In this document: positions 21,092 through 33,000 of the stretch, piece after piece | Position numbering within the stretch: position 1 is the first letter of the stretch | Layout of the letters: every line of letters begins with the position of its first letter | Assembly (NCBI GenBank): GCA_029339195.1 | Contig: JAPTJF010000457.1 | Coordinates: 1 to 49,652 of the forward strand | Reading direction: 5' to 3' | DNA: 49,652 nucleotides | Source of the DNA: Micractinium sp. NFX-FRZ | Lineage: Eukaryota > Chlorophyta > Trebouxiophyceae > Chlorellales > Chlorellaceae | Translations under genes and position numbers: made by a program | Notes under the pieces: model-generated | Databases searched by the model: none | The model's input: the letters and a program-made list of their open reading frames with translations, nothing else | What the model was told of the DNA's origin: nothing

Positions 21092-24000
21092 TCACATGCC
21101 CAGGCGCTGGCTTGCCTGTTGGAACTCCACATCCCCCGCCCGCTCACCCTCCATCTCTGCAATGCTGGCCTGCAGCTCTGCCAGGCGGGCGCCAGGCGGG
21201 CGCTGCTCCTCGGCAGTGCCTGCACATGGGTGTGGGAGGGCCAGGGATGGCGGCATGGGTGTAAGCAGAGGGGTTGGGGTGGGCATGGGGCCAAAAACAG
21301 GCGCAACAGATTATGCGTCTTGTCCACCAAGGCAGGCCACGTGTGCACACTGCTTGCCTGCAGGGGCGCTGCATTGTACACCCTACCAAGCCCCCTCACG
21401 TGCTCATCCTCAGAAAGCACACACACCCCTCCAATGCACGCACCCACCTGTCGCCACCGCCGCAGCGTGCTTCACTTTGCCCGCGGCGCTGGCCGCCAGC
21501 TCGCCCGTTGCCTCGGCCGCCCGGGTCAGCAGCCCTGGGTGGGCCTCCCCGGCAATCGTGGCCTCCTCAACGCCGGGCTGCACGTGCGCCTCAGCTGCAG
21601 CATCTGCAAGAAACAGGCAGGAAGGCAGGCTGGGGTTCAGAGGCTTGAATGACAGCTGGAGCTCAGGCAGGCAGGCAATGGCAGCAGCTTGCCAAAGAGA
21701 GAATGGGCCACTCCAAGGCCGGCTCAGAAGCACGCACCCTCAGCGGCATGACGGTGGTGGCCGGCGGCTGCCTGCTCGGCCGCCACCACAGCAGCGCTGT
21801 GGTCCCTGCTGCCCGGCTTGCCAGGGTGGCGGTGGCGCGCTGCTGGGTGCACGCCCTCCAGAACGGGACCGGCATTGTCGTTGTCTGCACCAGGGTGAGC
21901 CACCCACACCACGGCCCGCTGTCGGTTTGCTAGCATGACTCCGATGAACTTAATCAGCAGCACACTGCATGCCAGCTGCTCATGCATCTGCTGCGGGGGC
22001 GCGCCCGGGGTAGCCTATGCACCCTGCATGCCACGCACCCGTAGCAATGCATAGAACCCGCACCTGATTCGTAGCCGCTCTCGCCCTCGGTGGAGGGGTG
22101 GCCGCCGCTGTCGCCGCCGGCGGGCGGCGGCGCCGGGCGGGGCGCCTCTGGCGGGGCGGGCACGCGGCGCCGCTGCTCCATCTCCTCCTCCAGAGCAGCC
22201 GTCTCCTTCTCCCCTGCAAAGCGGCAGAAGGGTTGAAAAGCAAGCGGCCAGGGCTCTGGGGGTGAGCAGGTGCTTGTCTCGAGCAGGAATTGGCACAGTG
22301 TTTCAGCTCCCCTCCCGCGAGCAGCCGTCTCCTCTGCCCCTGCACAGGCATGCGCGAGGGTTTGACAGCGGCCCAGGGCTCTGGGTGAGGGACGGTTTAT
22401 GCGGGAGGAGGAGAGGGACTTTTGGTGCTCTCGCATCTTCCCGCATGGCAAGGCCTCACAGCCCACCCTTCACTGCTGCCCTCACCCTCGGCCAGGTCCT
22501 TGATGGGGGCTCCCTGCCCGCTGACATCCGCTCCTGGGGCCTCCCTGGACAGCACTGCAGGCGGGCAGGCAGGTTGAGGGCAGTTGAAGAGGTGTATTCC
22601 TGAGTCAGGGGATGTGGACTGCTGTAACGACTGGACTGAACCCGGGGGCCTCCCTGGACAGCACTGCAGGCGGGCAGGCGGGCGGGCAGGCAGGCATGAC
22701 AGTCGGGCGAGGCGGGCGGGGAGAACTGCGCAGTAGGGCATGCTTGCATTGTGTGGCCAGGGAGCGGGCACAGTGCTGTGCTGCGAGCGCTTGGGCAGAA
22801 GCAGGCAGCTGGCTGCGACGAATAGGGCCCTGCAGCACAGCGGGTGTTCCCACTGCCCTGGAGCCAGGTGGACTATTTTCCCCTTCCGCCCCACCACAGC
22901 ATGCCTTCAGGCAGCACTTACCATGGTATGCGCGGTCTGCCAGCCCGCTCAGCCTGTTCTTGGCCGCCTGCAGAGGAGGCGGGGGCAGGGAAAGGCCGCG
23001 GGTTGGTGCAGGGCAGTGAGGCGGGCGCAAGCTCCAAAGCCGTATGTGGCGCGTGCACTGCTTGCCCGCATGCTGTGCTGGGCTGTGCTGGGCTGCGCTG
23101 CACCACTCTGCTCCTCTGCCCGTCCAGTGCAGCAAAGCTGGCTGCGTGCTACTCCATGCCACCCCCACCCCCACTCACTGCTGCAGCCCCGCACCACGGT
23201 CGCTCACTGCAGTTGCAATCGACACTCCCGCCTGCCGCGGCGCAGCTGGCCGTCGCACCCCCCCCCTCGTGAATAACAGGTCAAAGTGCCTCCTCAACTC
23301 CCCCCACCTCTCCCGGCCCACCACATTCACATACCGTCGCCACGTTCGGCGCTGCGCTCTTAGCAAACCCGCCACCACACCACTTAATGCATGCATGTGC
23401 ATCGCTGTTTAATATTTCCACTCTGTAAGTCACACCAACTCCAAGTCAAGTCGCACTCACCGTCGCCACGCCCGACACCGCCCTCACGGCACGCCCCAGC
23501 GGGTCGTCCCCCTCCTCGTCCTCTATCACATCCCCGCCCTCCTCAGTCTCTTGAATCACCTGCAGGGGGTGAGGTGGGAGGGGGCATGCACAGCAGGGCG
23601 AAGGCATGCTCAGCACTTGCGTTGGATCTCTTCCATCTCAATCACACGTGCACCATCCTCGGGTCTTCGGCATCACTCGCAGCCCCTTGAATGATGCAAG
23701 GAGGCAAGAAAAGCTCCCCACCGGACTTCTCCCACCATCTGCCACCCAGGCGCATCCGCCTCCTGCACCTCCTCCGCTTGCGCCTGAACGTGCAACCACC
23801 ACCGCTGGACTGTTGCCACCTCACCTCCCCCACCATCTCCCGCCCAGGCTCCACCGCCTCTAGGACACCCTCAACGGCGCCCTCCACCTTGTCGTGCACA
23901 GCCTGTGCAGCGTGGGGAGGGGCAAAGAGAGGGTGTTCAAGGGGTACGAGACGCGTGAGGAAGGATAGGTGTGCAGTGGATGGGAGTGGGAGCGCGAGGC

Positions 24001-27000
24001 GGGCAGGCGCAGGCATTCGGGCGCGGGCCAGACGGCCGGCATGCATGCAGCTGCGGGGCAGGCCAGGGTGGGCAGGGCAAGCAGGTGGCATACATAGGTT
24101 TCAAGCAGCGTGCAGACTGCTGCGTGAGCTGCTGCGCAAGGCGCACGCCGCCAAGAGTGACTGTGAGACGGCCATCCCGCACACCCGCCCGCCCGCCCGC
24201 CCGGACGACGCACGCGCCTCCCGCGCACCTGCAGCAGCCCGCTGCCACTCCCAGAGCCCTCCATCAAATCCTCGGTGCTCTCAGCGGTGACTGGCTCTGA
24301 AAGGCCAATGTCGCCGCCGCCAGGCAGGGCCTCCACCTCGCCAACGGTTGGGGTGTCGGCGGGCGCACCCTTGGGGCCGGCACCAGCGGCGGCGGCGGCG
24401 GCGGCGGCGGCGCTGCCGCCTGGGGCCCCAGACAGGGCTGCAGCCGCGGTTTGCTCTTCGATCATCTCTATCTCGCTCTCAGGGACCGTCACTAGAGTGC
24501 GAGGGAGGCGCACGGAAGAACACAAGCAGGAAGCGGAACGTGAGAAACCGCGTGCCGAGGGCGGCCAGCTGCCCAGGCGCCTGCAGGGTCAGCTTCCCTG
24601 TAGCTGCCCAGCCATGCCTCTGCTTGGCAGCCTCTGATCCTGGCTCACCTTGCCTGTCTTTTCCTTCTCCCTTTCCGCCCATCCCGCGATGATAACCTCC
24701 CAGGCCAGGCCAGGCCAAGCAACTCCGCCCCCACTCACTAAAGCGGGCAACCCAGGCGATGGCGGTGAATGCGGCAGCGATGGCGCCTGTCGTGACCAGA
24801 GCAGGCCCAAACTCGCCCAGCACTGGCAGCAGGCAAGGAGGCAGGGCATTGGTTAACACAACAGCAAAGGCAAGCAGGGTGAATGCATGGGGTTTGGGGA
24901 GGCAGGCAGGGGGCAGCCAGGAGGGTACTGGCTTTGAGGGCGGCACGCAAGTGCGGGAAGGTGGCCAGGCACCAACACTCCACCCCACCAGCAGCAGCCC
25001 TCAGGCTTACCTGCGGTGGCCAAGCGGCTCAGCGTGATGAACAGTACGGGGAGCAGAGCAGCCAGCCCTGCCGCGAGCACTGGGTTGAGGGTGGCCCAGG
25101 TCCACATGGCCTGAGGAAGGGCGGGAGGGGAAGAGGCAGGCAGGAGGGGAGGAGGCATTGGTGACGAGGTGACCTGGGGGCGGATGCTGGAAAGGCGCTC
25201 ATGGTCCGTGCCTACTGGAAGCGCCCCTTCTGATGTTGCACTCCTTGTATTCGAGGGCAGCCCAGACAACATGACTTCCCCGCCTGCATACCTTGAACAC
25301 GTGGCGAACGCGGGCCGCTGGGGTGATGGTTGCCGGCAGCACCAGCTCCTGCGGGGGGCAGGGAGGGAGAGCCTTGGGGTTTCCTAAACTTGCACGAGTG
25401 AAACTAAGGGTGTGCAGTGGACGGATCAACTGTGCGTGTTTCATATAACACGCTGCAACACAAGGTGCGTGTGGGCCCCTCGAGCAACGTTCTTGGTGAG
25501 TGGCATGGCCAGCGGCCGCCGCATGCATTGAGCTGTGGCACCTGCTCTACCTAAGCTGCCCTGGTCCTGGGGGCCCGCCATGGATGGCCTTGGCGGTTCA
25601 CCAGGGCAAGCAGGAGCTGAAGTTAGAGCAGCTGGAGCAGCCCATGACTTATGCGGCATCTGCTTTGCCGCGGCAGGGCACAACGTCTGATGCCGCTGAG
25701 GCCTCACACGTGTGCACCCACACGAAGAAAATGCTGTGCATAGATCTGCCCAGCCCAACACGGCCGCTAGCCACTGGAGAGGCGCATCTCAGCAGTTTAG
25801 CACGACTGCGAGCAACTGGCGAGGAGGCGCATCTATGCAGCCCAACACGGCAGCGAGCTGCTGGGACAGGAGCCTGGCTCAGCTGCCTGGAGAGATTGGA
25901 GGGAGGGAGGCTGGCCGCGCCTCATGGCGAGAGCTGTGTGAGGCCGGCGGTTGCAGGCGCCCTGGCCCATCCGTCTTCGCTTCCCACTAGGTGGCACTAA
26001 TACATTGGCATTGGCCACACCCACCGCAAGCAGGCTTGTGTGCTAGGCCTAGTCAAGAACTGCTGCCACCACGCCCTGCCACCTGCCGCGTGGACGGCAG
26101 CGGCCGCAGCTCCCTGGGCATATGCAGACGTGCCATAAGTTGGGCAAAGCAGAGAGGATCACGCGGACAGCAGCCTCTTGAGATTGGTCCGCTTGGGCCC
26201 AGAACACTATTCGGCTGGTGCACCCTTGCCTGCCAGGGTACCACCGCAAGTGGCCAAGGCAAGTCGGTGCCCTGCCTCACTGCCGACCCGCCCGGGAGCC
26301 TGGCCAGCCGTGCCCCGCCAGGTTCCCGGCGGCCAGCAATGCGATAGAGCACTACTCGCCAGAGCCTATGCGGGGAACCTTGTTGAAGACCGGCCGGTGC
26401 CAGGTCACAGAAGGCCCCTTGTAGGGCAGCTGAGAGCCACGGGGGCAGACGCTCGCACAGGGCTGCTCCACCCATGGGGAGGGGCCACCTCACAGGCGGC
26501 TCCTGCAACTGCCAAAGGCGCTTATGGGCATGCCCCAAAGCCACGACACATAGGCAGGCCACCTGCACCAGCTCTGCCAGGCTGCCCTGCCCTGCCCAGG
26601 ATCCCAGTCAGGCCGGCTGGCCCTGGCCGGTCCCGTGGGCACAGCCAGGTAGCACTCACAAAGCATGTGCTGGCAGCTTGCCTATGTGTTGTACCCGCCT
26701 TGGAGCCCCACGCCCTGAGCCCACATGAACGGTCTCACCACCAAAACGTGTGCGAGCAGGGGGAGCCCCACAGGAGTCAGATTGACTGCAGGCCACCTGC
26801 GCGCCCTGCCACACACCACCCGCCTGCCTCAGCTTCGTCAGAGCGCCTGAGGTTTTGTTTGTGGAATCCAGGCACGGTGCGCCGCTTGCCCCGTCCTTGC
26901 CGTGCAGCGCCTCCAACTCCCACCTCAGCTGATTCCATGCCCTTTACGCTATCGGTGCATCCCCTTCCCCTCTCGACAGCAACCCCAGGCCTGCACGGCT

Positions 27001-30000
27001 TGTCTTGAGCCAACAAGGTGTCACCTCCCCGGTCCCCGGCCCCTCAACCTGCTCCTGCCCCTGCCCTGGCCCCCACCCACCTCAATCTCGCCCACAGCCT
27101 CCGCCGAGCTGCTCTCAGCGGTGGTGCCGGTCTGCAGGCGGCTCAGCGTCTTCTCATAGCTTGGGCGGGTTGTGGGCCCCTCCATTGACTCCACACCGGC
27201 CGCGCCAGTCACAGGAGCGGCGCCAGCAGGGCCTGGGGCGGGGAATGCCGCCTCCCGGGGGCCGCCACGGCCGGACGTGGGGGAGGTGGAGGTGGTGGGG
27301 GATGGTGGTGGCTCGCGCAGGCCCCCCACGCTGTACTGCGTCTTCAGCTCGTGCAGCGGGCGGGGCTCAGGCTGGGCCTCCGGCTGCGGGGGGAGGGGTG
27401 GGGAGGCAGGCAGTGGTCGGGGTGAGGAGAGAGGGGAAGGCGGCGGCTTGGGCTATGCGGCCAAACAATGCAAGCAAAGCTGCACAGCAGCTTGCCGCAG
27501 CGGCAACAGGTGAGTTGTTTGCCTGCAAGTGCTGCCCTCCTGCCAACCCAGCACCACCTGCCCGCCCCCACCTGCGGTGCGGATGGTGCTGTGGCTTCCT
27601 CGGCGCCAGCCTCGGCGGCCTCTGCTGTGCCCGCTTCTGGGCCAGGGGCACGCGGCTCGTCCTGCAGGGGAGCAGGGCAGGCAGGTGGGCTGAGGGGGGG
27701 GCAGCGCATAGATTGGCTGGCAGCTCGGTTGGCCGGGCCAGTGCTGGTCCGGTGGGCGGGTTGGGCACAGGCAGTGGAGCGACAGCATGCCAGCACAGCA
27801 CAGCACAGCACAGCAGAGCAGGGTGCCCCAACTCTTGAACAAAACCCTCCAGCCCCTCCTCCTCCTGCTGCTGCCCCTCCTGCCGCCGCCCCACCTGTCG
27901 CCCCGCCTGGTCACCCGCTCCGAGGACTGCAGCCCGTGTGGACCCGCCCTCTGTCGGCCCCTCCTACACAAGCAAGGCAGCACAGCCACTCTTCAAACCT
28001 GTTGTCCAATGCTAGGTCAGCGCCACGTAACACCGGTGGTACCAGGCACAGCGCTCCCCCCCGCCCGCCCGCGCTTCCCACAGCAGCAGTGCCCCACGCC
28101 AACCCACACAACCTTCCCACAGCAGCAGCACTTACCGGGGCGGCCTCCTCCTCGCGTGCGTCCTGAAACTTCTCGCTGGCGCCGCCCTCAGAGGGTGCCG
28201 CCGGAGCCGCTGTCACCACGGCCGCTGCCCCCAGGCCGGCAGCCATGGGCAGCTGTGAGGGGGGTGCGTCGGCGGGGGCAGGTGCGGCAGCGGGGGAGCG
28301 CTGCTGGGAGGCCTCCTCAGGCAGCCCAGAGATGTCCTGCGGCACACAGAGTGGGGGCAAGGGAGGCTGGGTGAAAGCAAGAATTGAGCAGCGCGTAGCG
28401 CACATGTTGTTGGTCGTTGCTTGCCCGGATGCAATGCACTAGCAAGCCTACAATGTTCACCTCTGCTGCTACTTGACCCAGCCCTCCCGCCCTGTTTGCC
28501 CCCGCCCACCTTGAACACCAGCCGGCGGCCGGCCTGCGCCTCGCCTCCCGTCTCAGCCTCTCCCTCCTTCTGTCCCTCCTCCTCCCCCTCCTCCGCTGCC
28601 TCCTCCTTGCGCCCCTCACCAAAGCGCCCCTCCAGCCCCAGCCCCACCTGCTCCCTGGCCGCCCCCCGCTGTGCCAGGAAGCCTGGGGTGGCGTCCAGCC
28701 CCTCGGGCTGTGCCCGCTGGGCTTCCTCCGCCAGCTCAGCGGCCGCCACCTCGGGTGCCTCCTGCTCTACCGCCAGGCTGGCGTCCACCGCTGTGGAACT
28801 CATGGCTGCCTCCTTCTCTGTCTGCTTGTCTGACTCGCTCACAGCCACCGGCAGCACCACTGCTGCCCCGGCGCCAGGGCCTGCCCGGCGGGGGCTGGCC
28901 GGGGTGGGGCCAGGGCTGGGGCCGGGGGGCGAGGTGCAGGGGGCAGCGGCGGCGAGTGCTGGGGTGGCCGGCTCGGTGGCGCCCTCCAGAGCCTGCAGCA
29001 GGCTGGGGCTGACTGCTGCGTCGCGCTCCACAGCCTCCTGCAGTGACGAGATGGAGGTGTGATGCAAGAAAAATGGATGGGTGAGAGCCAGCGGGGACGC
29101 GAAGTGGTTGGGAGGTGGAGGGAAGTGGCTGGGGCAGGGAGCTATAGGCAGGTGTCTTCCTGTTTCCAGCACCCCTAACATGACCCCTTATTATATTAAG
29201 CAGGTCCCCTCCCCCCCTCACCAACCCACCAACCCACCTTCATGGACACCTGCGCGCCACGAGGTGAAGCAGGCACGACAGCCGCCGCCTCTGCGCCCCC
29301 CGCCGAAGTCTCAGGCTGTGCGCTGGGCGCTGCTGCCGCTTCTGTCCCTGGCTGCTCTGCCTCTGCCCCCGCCTCCAGCACCCCACCACGCTCAGCCGGG
29401 CCCTCAACCAGCAGGCGCCCCTCCGGCACCCCCTCCTCCACAGCTGCCATCCCCAGCGCCCCCTGCTGAACGTCCATGGTGGCCGCCGCCGCTGCTCCCT
29501 CCTCTGCAGCCAGCGGCCCGCCGCCCCCAACAGGGCCGCCAGTGCCGGCGCCGGTGCCGCCCAGCTCAGCCGGCAGCTCCTCCGGCAGGCCTGCAAACGC
29601 CTGCGGCTGACGCACTGCCGCCGCTGCCCCAGGCCCACTCTGCTCTGCCCCAGGCCCGCTCTGCTCTGCCCCAGGGTCTGCAGGCTCTGCCCCAGGCTCT
29701 GCCCCAGGCCCGCTCTGCTCTGCCTCTGCCTCTGCCTCCTCCCCAGACCCCTCCGCCTCCTCTCGCTCTTCCCAGGAAGAAGCCTGCCCTCCCTCCTCGA
29801 CCTGCTGCTCCCTGCCTGACTCGCTAGGTGCCACAGTGCTGCCGCCGCCGGCCGCATACTCGTTGTCGCCGGCATCCTGCTCGGCCGCCAGCTGGCGCCC
29901 GTGCTGCAGCACGCTGTGCAGCGACTCGCTCACAGCGTGCACAGCGCCGACGGCGGCGCCCAGCAGGCTGCCTGCCAGGCCGGAGCCGGTGCTTGGGGCC

Positions 30001-33000
30001 TGGAAGGGAGGGGCGGCAGGGGTTGGAAGGTTTGTGCGAGGCTACCATATGGCACGCGATCAACACAGCTCAAGGTGCCCGCAGCAAGGCGCGCAGGACA
30101 GCGCAGCGCAGCGCAGCACAGCACAGCACAGCACAGCACAGCGCAGCGCAGCGCGGCAGAACACACTATCATATCCTGTGCCTGGCCCTGCCCCTCCTCA
30201 CCTCTTGGGCCTCCTCTGTTGCTGCCCGCTGTCCAGCTGTGCCGGTGTCCACCCCGCCGGGGGCCTCCTTGCCAGCTGGGACCGCTGCCCCCTCCTCCTC
30301 TGCCTCCTCAGCGGCTGCCTGCTCCTCGGCTGTGCCGCTCACAACCCCAGCAGGAGGGCCCTCCCCGCTCTCTGCGCCAGCCACGCCCTCCGCCTCTGCC
30401 TCCTCGGAGGCTGCCTGCTCCTCGGCTGTGCCGCTGATGAAAGCAGCAGGGGCCTCCCTGCTCCCTGGGCCGCCCTCCTCCTCTGCCTCCCTCTCTGCCT
30501 CCTCACCAGCCGGCTGCCCCTCAGCTGAGCTCTTGACAAAAGCGGCAAGCACCCCTTCGCCTGCTGGGCTGGTCGCGCCCTCCTCCTCTGCCTCCTCAGT
30601 GACGGCCCGCTCCTCGGCTGTGCTGCTCCCAGCCCCAGCAGCAGCAGGGACCTCCTCGCCTGCCGGGACAGCCACACCCTCTGCTTCTGACTCCTCAGCG
30701 GCCGCCTGCTCCTCGGCTGTGCCGCTCACCACCTCAGCAGCAGGGCCCTCCCCGCCCACAAGTTCTCCCTCCGTCTCCACAGCCTCCCTGCTTGCCTCAG
30801 CCCCCACCACACCAGCCGCCCCCTGCCCCTTCCCCACAGCTCCTGCAGCCGCCTCCCAGGTCGCCGTCACTGCTGCGCCTGCTGTGTCCATCGCAGCATG
30901 GCCCACGGCTGATGCCTTGTCGCCCGCAGCCTCTGCCGTCTCTGCCACAGCCACAATCGCCGCTTTCTTGGCCTCTGCAACTGTGTTGACGGCTGACACA
31001 ACAGCCTCCTTGGCTGCCGCTGCCATGCCGACGGCTGTGCCAGCCGCTGTCTGAGCAGCAGCGCCTGTGGCCTGCCCTGCAGCCTCGGTGCCTCCCGCCG
31101 CTGTGTCGCCGGTCGCCTCCCCTACATGCTCTGCCCGCTCTACCATCAAATCCTTGACTGCAGCCGCCCTGTCGGCAGCTGCGCCTGCGGCCTGCCCGGC
31201 TGCTTCTTCGCCCTCTGCCGCCTTGCCGGAGGCTGCCTGGCCTGCTTGCGCTGCCGACTCTGTCGCTGCCTCCTTGGCTGCCGCTACCTTGTCAGTGGCA
31301 GCGCCCGTAGCCTGCCCAGCAGTCTCCTTTGCCCCCCCAGCGGTGCCGGCGGCCGTCTCAGCGGCCTGCCCGGCTGCCTCTGTCACTGCCTCCTTTGCAG
31401 CAGCAGCCTTGTCAGTGGCAGCGCTGGCAACCTGCCCAGCGGTCTCCTTGGCTGCCTCTGCCGTGCCGACAGCCGTCTCTGTGGCCTGCCCTGCCGTCTC
31501 TGCCACTGCCTGCGTGGCAGCTGCCGTCTTGTCAGCGGCTGCGCCAACAGCCTGCCCCGCAGCCTCCTTGGCTGCGCCTGCCGTGCCGGCGGCCGTGCCA
31601 GCCACTGCCCCAGCGGCACCTGCCGCCTTGTCGGCAGCGGCACCCGCCACCTCGCCCGCTTTTTCAGCTGCTGTGCCTGTCACTGCCTCGACCACTCGCT
31701 CAACCATGACTCGGGCTGCTGCCGCAGCGCCCGCTGCTCCCTCTGCCACCCTGGAAGCGGCGCCGCCCGCGGCCTCCTTGGCAGCAGTGCCCGCCTCTGC
31801 CGCCTTGCCGGCGGCACCCTGCGCTGTCGCTGCCAGGGTGGTGGTGACAGGCGCCTCGGCGGCCGCCTCTCGCTCCCTGTCCTCCGCCTCCTCCTTCACC
31901 TGCATGGGGAGAGGCCGGTGGGAAGTGGGGCAAGGCCTGCATGTTGTCCCCCAGCTGCCACGTGGGCCCACACAGCATTCACACCAGGAGGGCGCGCACA
32001 GCATGGACGCCTACACAGCACGCGCACAGCGTGCACAATTTTACCCTGGTAGATGACAAGGGCTACACCAGGCATTCTACAGCGGCCTTGCTAATAATAC
32101 AACCTCCCCGCCCGCCCTGAGCACTGCGCCCACCTGCTCCTGGCCCGTCTCGCCGACGCGCTCCCCCACGCCTGGCCGGGCAGCCCCGGGTGGGGCTGCC
32201 TCCAGGTAAGTCAGAGGGGTATCGGACTGCACCCACAATGAGCAGCGGGAGCGGAGAACACGAGATCAGGGTGAACAAGATGTGGCTGGCTGGCAAGAGG
32301 CCTGCCATGTCAGCGGCTGAGCTGGCGCGAGGTGCAGGTCCTGCGTCTGCCGCGCGGCACACCATGGGCCCGCCTGCCCCCAGCTGCTCCCCGCCTACTT
32401 AACAACCACATCTGACTTCTCGTCGCCACCAAACACAAACCAAACACCCCTCTACAACTGAAGTCCCCCCCCCCCCCCTCCCCACCTGCACGTGCCCCGC
32501 CAGCCCCCCGCCCTCACACCCACCGCCTCTTCTCAAGCAAGCCGGTGCCACCCTGGAACATGATCTTCCGACAGCAACCCTTCCACCCCTCCACACCTGC
32601 AGCCGCTCCGCCAGCCCCTCCACCTCCACCGCCTCGCTCTCCGTGCGACGGTCCATCTCAATTGGGGGCTGCGGGAGGGGTGGGGGGGGCAAGGGGACCA
32701 CCAGCAATCAGCCAGGGAGGGGCATGAACAAACAAACAAACAAACAAGGGCGGCTAGAAGCCAGCAGGTGGGCATCGGGCAGCTCAGGTTTGCGCATGCA
32801 GGGCACAGGAGTGGTCCGGGGAGGAGCAGTAAGAGCGTGTGAGGCACACACCAGGCAGGAGTGTGGGCAGGTGGCTGAGCAGGGTGCAACAGCAAGGGCA
32901 GGGAGTTGATGCAGGCACGGCTTGGCGGCAGCGGTTCCGACAAGCAGGGTCAGCGTGTGCAGGGCATGGCCGGCGTGGAGCGGAGTGCAGCTCACTCGAG

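Noticed and set aside
26178..27008. Plus-strand open frame of 276 codons in the long intron
   Set aside because: Composition is Pro/Ala/Arg-rich with no domain, no repeats and no splice context. It is treated as a chance opening, though a degraded element is not excluded.
29828..32056. Long plus-strand Ala/Ser-rich frames opposite the LEA-like exon
   Set aside because: They are the antisense shadow of an Ala-repeat (GCN) coding exon. The minus-strand frame joins in phase with its neighbours.
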